In this document: positions 10,501-22,500 of the stretch, one piece after another
Layout of the letters: each line of letters begins with the position of its first letter
How positions within the stretch are numbered: the stretch's first letter is position 1
Assembly (NCBI RefSeq): GCF_015163655.1
Contig: NZ_JADEUF010000010.1
Span: 1 to 53,385, forward strand
DNA: 53,385 nucleotides
Reading direction: 5' to 3'
Source of the DNA: Xenorhabdus griffiniae
GTDB taxonomy: Bacteria; Pseudomonadota; Gammaproteobacteria; Enterobacterales; Enterobacteriaceae
Position numbers and translations under genes: made by a program
Notes under the pieces: generated by a model
Told to the model about the DNA's origin: nothing
What the model saw: only the letters and a program-made list of their open reading frames with translations
The model's database searches: none

Positions 10501-13500
10501 AACCGGCTGCTCCAGTCCTTGCCAATAAACTGCCGTACGCAGGATATCATGGCGGTTGATAACCTGTTGCAAGGCATCCAGAAAGTTATCGAGACGAGTA
10601 CGGGTATCAAAAGCGAGTAAACTTCGCAGCAGATAAATATCCCCTTGTGACTGTAACAGATGGTGGAACAGGATACCTTCCTGTAACGGCGCCAGCGGAT
10701 AGATATCCTGCACATTCATTGCGCCGCCGGGGATCTGCTCAACGAGGGTATCAATCTCAGCCTGGGAGAGAGAAACCAAAGGCAGCATATCGGGCGTAAT
10801 GGCGGTACAATTTTCGGGGATACGGTTAGGTGGCACGACAAAGGTGTGGCTCTCATGCTGGATTGCTTGCGCCATATCGGTGAGAACAGGTGAGGAAAAT
10901 ACACTGCGAATCTCAAGTTGCCAGCCCAGATTACGCAGTTCTTCGACCAGGCTAACAATAATCAGCGAGTGGCCGCCGAGTTTAAAGAAATGGTCATGGC
11001 GACTGATCTGCTCTAAGCCCAAGAGTTTTTGCCAAATCTGCGCCAGAGCGATTTCTCTCTCACCGACGGGAGCTTCGTAGTTGCAGGTCACGGCCGCCGA
11101 TAAATCGGGCGCCGGCAGAGCCTGGCGGTCGAGTTTACCGTTAGGGGTGAGCGGGAACGTGTCTAACGTAACAAAGGCACTGGGCAGCATATAGTCGGCA
11201 AGATATTGGGTGAGTTGCTGGCGCAATTCCGCAGGCACCAATTCAACACCTTCCTGCGGTAACAAGTAGGCGACCAGTCGTTTCTGACCAGGTTTATCTT
11301 CACGAACAATCACCGCCGCCTCACGTACCCCGTCACATTGCGTCAGTTTGGCTTCGATTTCTCCCAGTTCAATGCGGAACCCGCGTAGCTTGACCTGAAA
11401 ATCATTGCGGCCAAGGTATTCAATATTGCCATCGGGCAACCAACGGCCGAGATCGCCGGTTTTGTACATGCGAGCATCGGGCTGCGAAGAGAACGGATCG
11501 GCCAGGAAGCGTTCAGCCGTGAGTTCAGGGCGGTTAAGATAGCCGCGAGCCACACCGGTGCCACCAATATAAATTTCACCGGCAACACCAAGAGGCAGCA
11601 ACTGGCATTGTGTATCCAGAATATAGATCTGGGTGTTAGCAATTGGCCGACCAATGCTAGGCTGAGACAATGCTGAACTCACCGGACAGAGGGTGGCATC
11701 TACCGTACATTCTGTTGGCCCATAAACATTGATAAAGCGAGTCGTTTCTATTTCTTGCAGTCTGGACCATGTTGAAGGAGGAATACTGTCACCACCGATT
11801 AGCGCCAGCTTAGGTTGATAGCCGGCACGGGTTCCCAGTCCGGCCTCTAACAGCCATTGTAATTGAATGGGCGTACAGTCGAACATGTCCACAAGGTGGC
11901 GTGCAAAATAGCGCCAGAGTTGCTGGCTGTCGGCACGGATCTCTTCAGGCACGATGATCAATGTATGACCTGAAAGTAACTGAAGCCAGATTTTCACCGA
12001 GGCATCGAACACAATACTGGCATTCATAGCGATGCGACATGGCGGGTTAAGGGCAAGCGCTGCATTCAATCCGGTATGAAGATTGATGACATTCCGGTGT
12101 GCCACCATCACCCCTTTAGGCTGTCCTGTCGAACCGGAAGTGTAAATCACGTAGGCCAGATGGTGTGGCGTGAGTTCCAATGTTTGAGCATCGGGATTGT
12201 TTTCAGTTCCTTTATCAAAGAGAGCGGGGGACTGAATATCGAGTAAAATGTCAGGCAGGGCGCAGTCCAGCATGTCAATGAATGCAGATTGGGTAAGCAG
12301 GGCTACCGGTGCAGCATCATCGATCATGTAAGCCAGACGTTCAGCCGGATAGGTTGGGTCCAGTGGTACATAGGCTCCGCCGGCTTTGAGGATAGCCAGT
12401 AATCCCACCATCATCTCCAGGCCACGTTCAACACAGATAGCGATTCGATCATCAGGACGTACCCCCACGGTAATCAGATGATGCGCCAGACAATTGGCAC
12501 GGCGGTTCAATTCATGGTAGCTGAAAGAAAAATCGCCGAAGACAACGGCGGTGGCGTCAGGTGTGCGGGCTGCTTGCTGCTCAAACAGTTCATGGATCAG
12601 GATGCCTTGTGGGAAATCAGTCCTGGTGGTGTTGAACTCGGTCAGTAACTGTTGATATTCAGCGTCAGGCAAGATTGACAGACCCAAAACAGGCCGCTGG
12701 GGTTCGTTCATTAGGGCTTCGACCAGATTGCTGATGGTAGTGACCAAATAATCCGCTATCCGGGCAGGGTCAATTGTGGTGACGGACTTGATTGATATGC
12801 TGAACGCTTCCCCAAGGTCATCCACGGAGAGGGTCAATGGGTAGTTAGTTCGTTCCTCAGAAAGCAACAGGCGGATGCCATCCCAGACAGTATCATTCGT
12901 GTTTGGTTGGCTATGGCGATAATTCAGTAAGGTACTGAACAGCGGCATTGGCTGTGCTACACCACTGCACCGTTGTGCCAGTGCTAACGGGGCTTGCTCA
13001 TGCTCCAATAAGGCGGTCAGATTATGGTAGGTATCTTGCACGATGTCTCGTGCCGTGCGTCCGCCCAAAGTGATACGCAGGGGCAGCGTGTTGATAAACA
13101 TTCCCAATATGTGGTCAGCTCCAGCACCACCTTGCAGACGACCTAAAAGTACGGAGCCAAATACGACATCATCGCGGCCACTGGTTCGTGCCAGCACTTG
13201 CCCCCAGGCCACATGGAACAACACACTGGGACTCACACCTATATGACGCGCTTGAGAGCGGATTGTCTTCGCCAACGTGGGATCAAGCAGAAGACGATGT
13301 TCGTTAATAACACTATTATCGTTGGGTACATTGAGTATCCCAAAGGGTGCCGTAGGTTCATCAATATCAGCGAGTTGGCTACGGAAATAAGTTTCATGCT
13401 CTGCCGCGGGTACATGTAATGTTTGGGCAATAAAGTTGCGGTAGGGCAGCATCGTGGGCAGTGTTTTTGCATTGCCCTGGAGTATCTGGGCAATTTCCGC

Positions 13501-16500
13501 AAAAATCAGCTCCAGTGTCATATGGTCACTGACCAGATGGTGGAAACGCAAAGCCAGCAGCCATTCATTTTGTACTGGATCATGGGCGATATCGGTAGCA
13601 AAGAGGGGCGCCCGGTTCAAATCAATTTGATGCTGGCGAGGATCAGTGTAATCCTGTAACTGCGCTGGAATATCAACCGTTGTGGTGGGGATGAACTCAT
13701 GGATAGTCAGCGGAGCCTGACGCCAGACCACTTGAACCGGCTGCTCCAGTCCTTGCCAATAAACTGCCGTACGCAGGATATCATGGCGGTTGATAACCTG
13801 TTGCAAGGCATCCAGAAAGTTATCGAGACGAGTACGGGTATCAAAAGCGAGTAAACTTCGCAGCAGATAACTATCCCCCTGTGACTGTAACAGATGATGG
13901 AACAGTATCCCTTCCTGTAAGGGAGACAGTGGATAGATATCCTGCACATTCATTGCGCCGCCTGAGATCTGTTCAACGATAGCATCAATTTCGGTCTGGG
14001 AGAGAGAAACCAAAGGCAGCATATCGGGCGTAATATCCGTACAATTTTGGGGGATACGATTGGGTGGCACGACAAAGGTGTGGCTACCATACTGGATTGC
14101 TTGCGCCATATCGGTGAGAACAGGTGAGGAGAATACACTACGAACCTCGAGCTGCCAGCCCAGATTACGCAGTTCTTCGACCAGGCTAACAATAATCAGC
14201 GAGTGGCCGCCAAGTTTAAAGAAATGGTCATGGCGACTGATCTGCTCTAAGCCTAAGAGTTTTTGCCAAATCTGCGCCAGAATGATTTCTCTCTCACCGA
14301 CAGGGGCTTCGTAGTTACGGGTCACGACCGCCGATAAATCGGGAGCAGGCAGAGCCTGACGGTCGAGTTTACCGTTAGGGGTGAGCGGGAACGTGTCTAA
14401 CGTAACAAAGGCACTCGGCAGCATATAGTCGGCAAGATATTGGGCGAGTTGCTGGTGCAGTTCCGCAGGCACTAATCCACTTCCTTCTTGCGGTAACAGG
14501 TAAGCGACCAGTCGTTTTTGGCCGGGTTCATCTTCGCGAGCAATCACCACCGCTTCACGTACCCCGTCACATTGCGTCAGTTTGGCTTCGATTTCCCCCA
14601 ACTCAATGCGGAAGCCACGTAATTTAACCTGAGCATCGTTGCGGCCGAGGTATTCGATATTGCCATCGGGCAGCCAGCGGCCGAGATCACCGGTTTTGTA
14701 CATACGGGCGTCGGGCTGCGAAACGAAGGGATCAGTCAGGAAGCGCTCGGCGGTGAGTTCAGGTCGGTTCAGATAACCGCGCGCCACACCGGCACCGGCA
14801 ATATAAATTTCTCCTGTTACACCGTGCGGAACGGGCTGATCGTGTGCATCCAGAATATAAATCCGGGTATTGGCGATCGGACGACCAATCGGCGGTGGAT
14901 TATCCGCTGCGGTGGCAACACAGGGATAGAGTGTGGCACAGACCGTGATTTCCGTTGGTCCATAGGCATTAAGCATTTGCCGCCCGGGTGACCAGCGTTT
15001 GACCAAGGTTGACGGACAGGCCTCTCCTCCCACCAGCAAAGTTTGCAAGGTATCGGGCAGGGAATCCATCGCGGCTAACGCAGTGGGTGACAAGAGAACA
15101 TGGCTGATAGCCTGCTCGGTTAAGTAGCGAGACAGTATGGTTCCGGGCAAGAGATCAGCCCGCTTGGCGAGATAGAGACGCCCACCTGCCATTAAGGCCA
15201 TGCAAGATTCCCAAATACAGGCATCGAAACTGTTTGAGGCAAACTGTAAAACGCGACTGTTGGCGGTGAGTGCCAACGTATGTTGCTGGGTGGTGATTAA
15301 GTTGCACAGGCTTTGGTGTTCAATCATCACCCCTTTGGGTTGCCCGGTTGAACCGGAAGTATAAATAACATAAGCCAGATGGTGTGATGCTAAACCCAAT
15401 GCCTGCGCGTCTGGATTGCTGGTGGGTTGGGTTGACAGACACGGTTCAGGGTTATCCAGCAAGACGGTGGGTAGGGTGTTAAACTGAACGAGCCACTCTG
15501 ACTGGACTAACCCTGATTGGGTCAGTAAAGCCACCGGAGCGGCATCTTCCAGCATATAGGCCAGTCGTTCGGACGGATAGGCCGGATCAAGTGGCACATA
15601 AGCTCCGCCCGCTTTAAGGATAGCCAGCAAGCCGACCACCATCTCCAGGCTGCGCTCGGCACAAAGGGCGACGCGATCATCCGGATGCACGCCTAATGCA
15701 ATCAGATAATGGGCCAACTGATTGGCGCGGTGGTTTAACTCACCATAGCTCAGTGTCTGGTCTTCATAGACAACGGCAATCGCTTCAGGATGCTGGGCGG
15801 TTTGCATCTCAAACAATTGGTGGATCAACGCCTCTTGGGGGAAATCGGTTTGAGTCGTGTTGAAATCTGCCAGCACTTGTTGCCGCTCTGCCGCCGGTAA
15901 GATAGGGATATCATGTATCGTTTGTTGTGGGTTGTGAATTAAGGCATCAACCAAACCGCTGATGGCAGTTGCCAGATAGGTGGTGATCCGTTCCGGTGCA
16001 ATTTCACTGACAGTCAGCGCCGTGAGTTGGAAGCCGTTCCCCAAGTCATCCACTGACAGGGTGATGGGATAGTTAGTGCTTTCCTTTGCGGTCAAAATAC
16101 GTATGCCTGCCCAAGCAGTGTCAACTGCCTCGGTTTCACCCTCTGCCGTTTCATTCGAAGGGCCATGACGATAATTGAACAACGTGCTGAACAGCGGCAT
16201 AGGTAACTCTACGCCACTGCACTGTTGTGCCAGCACCAATGGAGACTGCTCATGCTCCAGCAAGGTGGTCAGGTTGTGATAGGTATCTTGCACGATGTCT
16301 TGTACCGTGCGTCCAGTCAGAGAGATACGCAGGGGCAAGGTATTGATAAACATTCCCAGTATTTGGTCAGATCCCGCGCCACCTTGCAAACGTCCCAGAA
16401 GTACGGAGCCAAATACCACATCATCACGGCCGCTGGTATGGGCCAATACCTGCGCCCACGCGACATGAAACAACACACTGGGGCTGACACCGAAGCGACG

Positions 16501-19500
16501 CGCCTGAGTACGGATGGCTTTGGCCAAATCCGGTGCGATAGAGAGATGGGCTTCAGTAATCAGGTCGTTGTCAGTTTGTACCTTAAGTATCCCAAAGGGG
16601 GCGGTGGGTTCATTAATATCCGCCAGTTGGGCGCGGAAATAAGCCTCGTGGTCGGTGATCGGTACGCTTAAGATTTGGGCGATAAAATTACGGTAAGGCA
16701 GTACCGTTGGCAGTTTCTCCGTCTTGCCTTGCAAGATAAGCGTAATTTCCGCCAAAATCAGTTCCATTGTCAAATGGTCGCTGACCAAATGATGAAAGCG
16801 CAGCGCCAGCAGCCATTCATCTTGGGCCGGATTCGGGGCGATATCCGCGGTAAAGAGAGGAGCCTGGTTCAAATTGATACGGTGCTGGCGTGGATCGGTG
16901 TGAGCCAGTAACTGCGCTGGAATGTCACCCACCGAAGCAGGGATGAATTCACGGACAATCAGTGATGCCTGACGCCAGACCACTTGCACCGGTTGTGCCA
17001 GATCTTGCCAGTAAGCGGCGGTGCGCAGGATATCATGCCGGTCGATGACGTGTTGCAGCGCCGCTAAAAAGGCATCCAGGCGCTCACGGGTATCAAAAGC
17101 AAGTAAACTTTGCAGCAGATAATTATCCCCTTGTGCCTGTAACAAATGATGGAACAGGATACCTTCCTGCAAGGGAGCCAGTGGATAGATATCCTGTACA
17201 TTGCCTGCGCCACCGGGGATCTGCTCAACGAGGGTATCGATCTCAGCCTGAGAAAGAGAGACTAAAGGCAGCATATCGGGCGTGATAGCCGTACAATCTT
17301 CGGGGATACGGTTGGGTGGCACGGCAAAGGCGCAGACCTCACGCTGGATAGCCTGAGCCATATCGGTAAGGACGGGTGAGGAGAATACGCTGCGAATATC
17401 AAGTTGCCAGCCCAGCTTACGTAGTTCTTCGGTTAGGCTGACAATCATCAGTGAATGGCCGCCGAGTTCAAAGAAATGGTCATGGCGGCTGACTTGTTTC
17501 AATCCCAGAAGTTTTTGCCAGATTTGAGCTAAGGCGATTTCTGTCTCACCGACAGGGGCTTCATAGCCGCGAGCAACAACCGCCGATAAATCGGGAGCAG
17601 GCAGAGCCTGGCGGTCGAGTTTACCGTTAGGGGTGAGCGGGAAAGTCTCTAAAGTGACAAAGGCACTGGGCAGCATATAGTCAGCGAGGTGCTGAGTGAG
17701 TTGCTGACGCAGTTTAGCAGGGATCAGTTCAGCCCCCTCTAACGGACGCAAATAGGCCACCAGCCGTTTCTGACCGGGCTCATCTTCACGGGCTAATACC
17801 ACGGCTTCGCGCACGCCGTCACATTGTTCCAGTTTTGCCTCGATTTCCCCCAATTCAATGCGGAAGCCACGCAGTTTGACCTGAAAATCATTGCGGCCCA
17901 GGTATTCGATATTGCCATCGGGTAGCCAGCGACCGAGATCGCCAGTCTTGTACATACGGGCATCAGGTTGCGAAGAGAACGGATCGGTCAGGAAACGTTC
18001 GGCAGTGAGTTCAGGCCGGTTCAGATAGCCTCTGGTGACACCGTCACCGACGATATAGATTTCACCTGCCACGCCGAGTGGAGCCGGTTGACCGTGGGGG
18101 TCAAGAATATAGATCCGCAGATCAGCCAGTGGCTGACCAATCAAACTGCCCCGTCCTGAATAAATATCGGCTTCGGTCAGTTCGTGATAGGTAGCATGAA
18201 CAGTAATTTCGGTGATGCCATACATATTGACCAGACGGGTTTGCGCGGTCGGATTGCGGGCCACCCACGGGACAAGGGTATGTAATTCCAGCGCCTCACC
18301 GCCAAAAATAATGCACCGCAGGGCGTGTTCAGCCACACCCTCCACACCCTGAGCGGCAATCAGTGAACGGAAAGCACTGGGTGTCTGGTTTAAGATCGTG
18401 ACGTGTTCACGGCACAATAGCGAATAGAATAGCTGCGGTGAACGGGCACATTCGGCTGAAATAACGACCAACCGACCGCCGTAAGCTAAAGCCCCCCACA
18501 ATTCCCAGACGGAGAAATCGAAAGCAAATGAGTGGAACAGCGTCCAGACGTCTTTATCATCAAACTGGAAACGGGTTTGCGTTGCGGCTAACAGGCGGAT
18601 GACATTGGCGTGTTCAACCATCACCCCTTTCGGCATTCCGGTCGATCCCGACGTGTAAATCACGTAGGCCAGATGGCGGGATGTCAGCCCCAGCGCCTGC
18701 GCGTCTGGATTATCAGCCGGTTGGGCGGCCAAAAACGATTCAGGGTTATTAAGGATATTATCCAGCAAGATCACCGGCACGGTGCTGTCAAGTTTATCGC
18801 ATAATGTGGCCTGCGTCAGTAAAACCACCGGTGCCGCATCATCCAGCATATAGGTCAAACGCTCGGCGGGATAAGCGGGATCGAGCGGGACATAAGCACC
18901 ACCTGCTTTGAGTATGGCCAGTAGCCCCACCACCATCTCCAGACTGCGTTCGACACAAATGGCTACTCGGTCGTCATGGTGGACACCCAGCTCAATCAGG
19001 TGATGGGCCAGACGATTAGCATGACGGTTCAATGCCTCATAGCTGAGAGACTGATTGCCATAAACGACGGCAGTTGCATTGGGTGTTTTTGCCACTTGTG
19101 CTTCGATTAATTGATGGAGCAGTGTCTCTTGCGGGAAATCAACTTGAGTGGCGTTAAAACCGGTGAGCAGTTGTTGCCGTTCTGCTGCTGGTAAGATAGG
19201 AATATCCCGGATCCGCTGTTGTGGATTGTGAACCAGGGCATCGATCAAACCGCTGATGGCGGTCGCCAGATAGGTATTAATTCGTTCTGGTGCAATTTCG
19301 CTGATAGTCTGCGTCGTGAGCTGAAAGCCGTTCCCTAAATCATCCACTGACAGGGTGATGGGATAGTTAGTGCGTTCCTCTGCGGACAAAGTCCGTATGC
19401 CTGTCCAAATGGTATCAACCGCCTCTGTTTCGCCAGAGGAACTATGACGATAATTGAGCAAGGAGCTGAACAGCGGCATGGGTTGTTCCACGCCACTGCA

Positions 19501-22500
19501 CCGTTGTGCCAACACTAACGGTGTCTGTTCATGTTCCAGCAAGGTGATCAGATTGTGATAGGTATCCTGCACGATGTCTTGTACTGAGCACCCGTCCAGA
19601 GAGATACGCAGGGGCAGGGTGTTGATAAACATACCCAGTATGCGATCAGCCCCCGCGCCGCCTTGCAGGCGACCCAGTAGCACGGAGCCAAACACCACAT
19701 CATCGCGGCCGCTGGTGTGGGCTAATACCTGCGCCCAGGCGACATGGAACAGCACACTGGGACTGATTCCCAGCCGACGCGCTTGAGAGCGAATTGCCTT
19801 CGCTAACGTAGGGTTAAGCGGGAGACGATGTGTGTTGATGGCACTATTATCGCTGGGTACGTTGAGTATGCCGAAGGGGGTGGTGGGTTCATCAATATCC
19901 GCCAGTTGATCACGGAAATAGGCTTCATGCTCTGCTACTGGCACACTTAATGTTTGGGCAATAAAGTTGCGGTAGGGCAGCATGGTGGGTAGTGTTTTTG
20001 CATTGCCCCGTAGGATTTGGGCAATTTCCGTTAAAATAAGCTCCAGGGTCAGATGGTCACTGACCAGATGATGGAAACGCAAGGCCAACAGCCATTCATC
20101 CTGTATCGGATCATGGGCGATATTGGCGATAAACAGTGGGGCGTGATTCAGATTGATACGGTGCTGACGCGGATCGGTGTAAGCCTGCAACTGTGCTGAA
20201 ATATCATCTTGCGCAGCAGTTGGGGTAAAAATCTTGATATCCAGTTGTGCCTGACGCCAAACTACTTGAACCGGTTGCTCCAATCCTTGCCAGAAGATAG
20301 CGGTGCGCAGGATATCATGGCGGTTGATAACCTGTTGCAAGGCCGTCAGAAAGTTATCGAGGCGATCACGGGTATCGAAAGCGAGTAAGCTTTGCAGCAG
20401 ATAATTATCTCCCTGTGTTTGTAACAGATGATGGAACAGGATCCCTTCCTGCAACGGAGATAATGGATAAATATCCTGTACATTACGGGCTCCACCGGAA
20501 ACGGTATCAACGATGGCGTCGATCTCGGCTTGAGAAAGCGAAACCAGTGGCAACATATCGGGGGTAATGGCCGAACAGTCTTCCGGAATAAGGTTAGGAG
20601 GCACCACGAAAGCCTGAGTGTCATGCTGGATAGTCTGGGCCATATCGGTGAGGATCGGCGAGGCGAACACGCTGCGGACATCAAGCCGCCAGCCCAAATT
20701 GCGCAGCTCTTCGATCAGACTGACAATCATCAGCGAATGGCCGCCGAGTTCGAAGAAATGGTCGTGGCGACTGACACGCTCCAGTCCTAGCAGGTCTTGC
20801 CAGATTTGGGCCAACGCGGTTTCTATCCTGCCATGTGGGGGTTCATAACCCTGGGTTACCACGGCAGATGAATCCGGCGCAGGCAGGGCCTGACGGTCAA
20901 GTTTGCCATTGGGGGTCAGGGGAAAATCCGTGAGCGTGACAAAGGCACTGGGCAACATATAGTCAGCGAGATGTTGGGAGAGTTGCTGGCGCAGTTTAGC
21001 TGGTACCAACTCAACCCCCTCCTGCGGTAACAGGTAAGCGACCAGTCGTTTCTGGCCGGGTTCATCTTCGCGCGCCAACACAATTGCTTCGCGCACACCA
21101 TCACATTGGCTGAGTTGGGTTTCGATTTCCTCCAGTTCGATACGAAAGCCCCGCAATTTGACCTGAAAATCATTGCGGCCAAGGTATTCAATATTGCCCT
21201 CGGGCAGCCAGCGGCCGAGATCGCCGGTTTTGTACATGCGGGCATCAGGTTGCGAAGAGAACGGATCGGTCAGGAAACGCTCAGTAGTGAGTTCAGGGCG
21301 ATTCAGATAACCACGCGCCACACCGGCACCGGCAATATAAATTTCCCCTGCCACACCACGAGGAACGGGCTGGCCGTGTGCATCCAGAATATAAATTCGG
21401 GTATTGGCGATCGGGCGGCCAATTGGTGGCGGATTATCTGTTGCACTCTCATCGGAAGAGATACAGGGGTAGAGTGTGGCACAGACCGTGGTTTCCGTTG
21501 GTCCATAGGCATTAAGCATTTGCCGCCCGGGTGACCAGCGTTTGACCAGGGTTGGCGGACAAGCTTCTCCCCCTACCAGTAGGGTTTGCAAGGTATCGGG
21601 CAGGGAATCCATCGCAGCCAACGCAGTCGGTGACAAGAGAATATGGCTGATAGCCTGATCGGTTAAGTAGCGAGACAGTATGGCTCCCGGCAACAAATGA
21701 GTTCGTTTGGCCAGATAGAGACGAGCACCCGCTATTAAAGCCATACAACATTCCCAGATACTGGCATCGAAGCTGTTTGAAGCAAACTGTAAGACGCGAC
21801 TGTCGGTGGTGAGTGACAGGGTATGTTGCTGGGTGGCTATCAAATTGCACAGGCTTTGATGTTCGACCATTACCCCTTTCGGTTGCCCGGTTGAACCGGA
21901 AGTATAAATAACATAGGCCAGATGATGAGGCATTAACTCCAAAGCTTGAGGATTTGGGTTATCAGTGGGTTGGTTTGCCAGGCACGGTTCAGGGTTATCC
22001 AGTAAGACGGTGGGGAGGGTGTTAAACTGAACGAACCATTCTGACTGGGTCAGCCCTGATTGGGTCAGTAAAGCCACCGGAGCGGCATCATCCAGCATAT
22101 AGGCCAGTCGTTCGGACGGGTAGGCCGGATCAAGCGGCACGTAAGCCCCGCCCGCTTTAAGGATAGCCAGAAAACCGACTATCATTTCCAGACTGCGTTC
22201 GGCACAAATAGCGACACGATCATCCGGATGCACACCCAACGCAATCAGATAATGGGCCAACTGATTGGCGCGGTGGTTTAATTCACCATAGCTCAGTGTC
22301 TGGTCTTCGTAGATGACAGCAAGGGTATCGGAATGCTGTGCGGCCCGTGCCTCAATGAGTTGGTGAATCAATGCTGCTTGTGGGAAATCAATTTGGGTGG
22401 CATTGAAGTCAACCAGCAGTTGTTGCCGTTCTGATGCGGGCAGCATCGGTAACGTGGCAATAAGTTGGGTGTCATCCGTCACCATGGCGGTTAGCACATT

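Noticed and set aside
16225-16671. 148-codon plus-strand frame within the NRPS gene; similar frames at 44 and 50.6 kb
   Set aside because: They recur at the same place in each module because the modules are homologous; composition and repetition mark them as antisense shadows.
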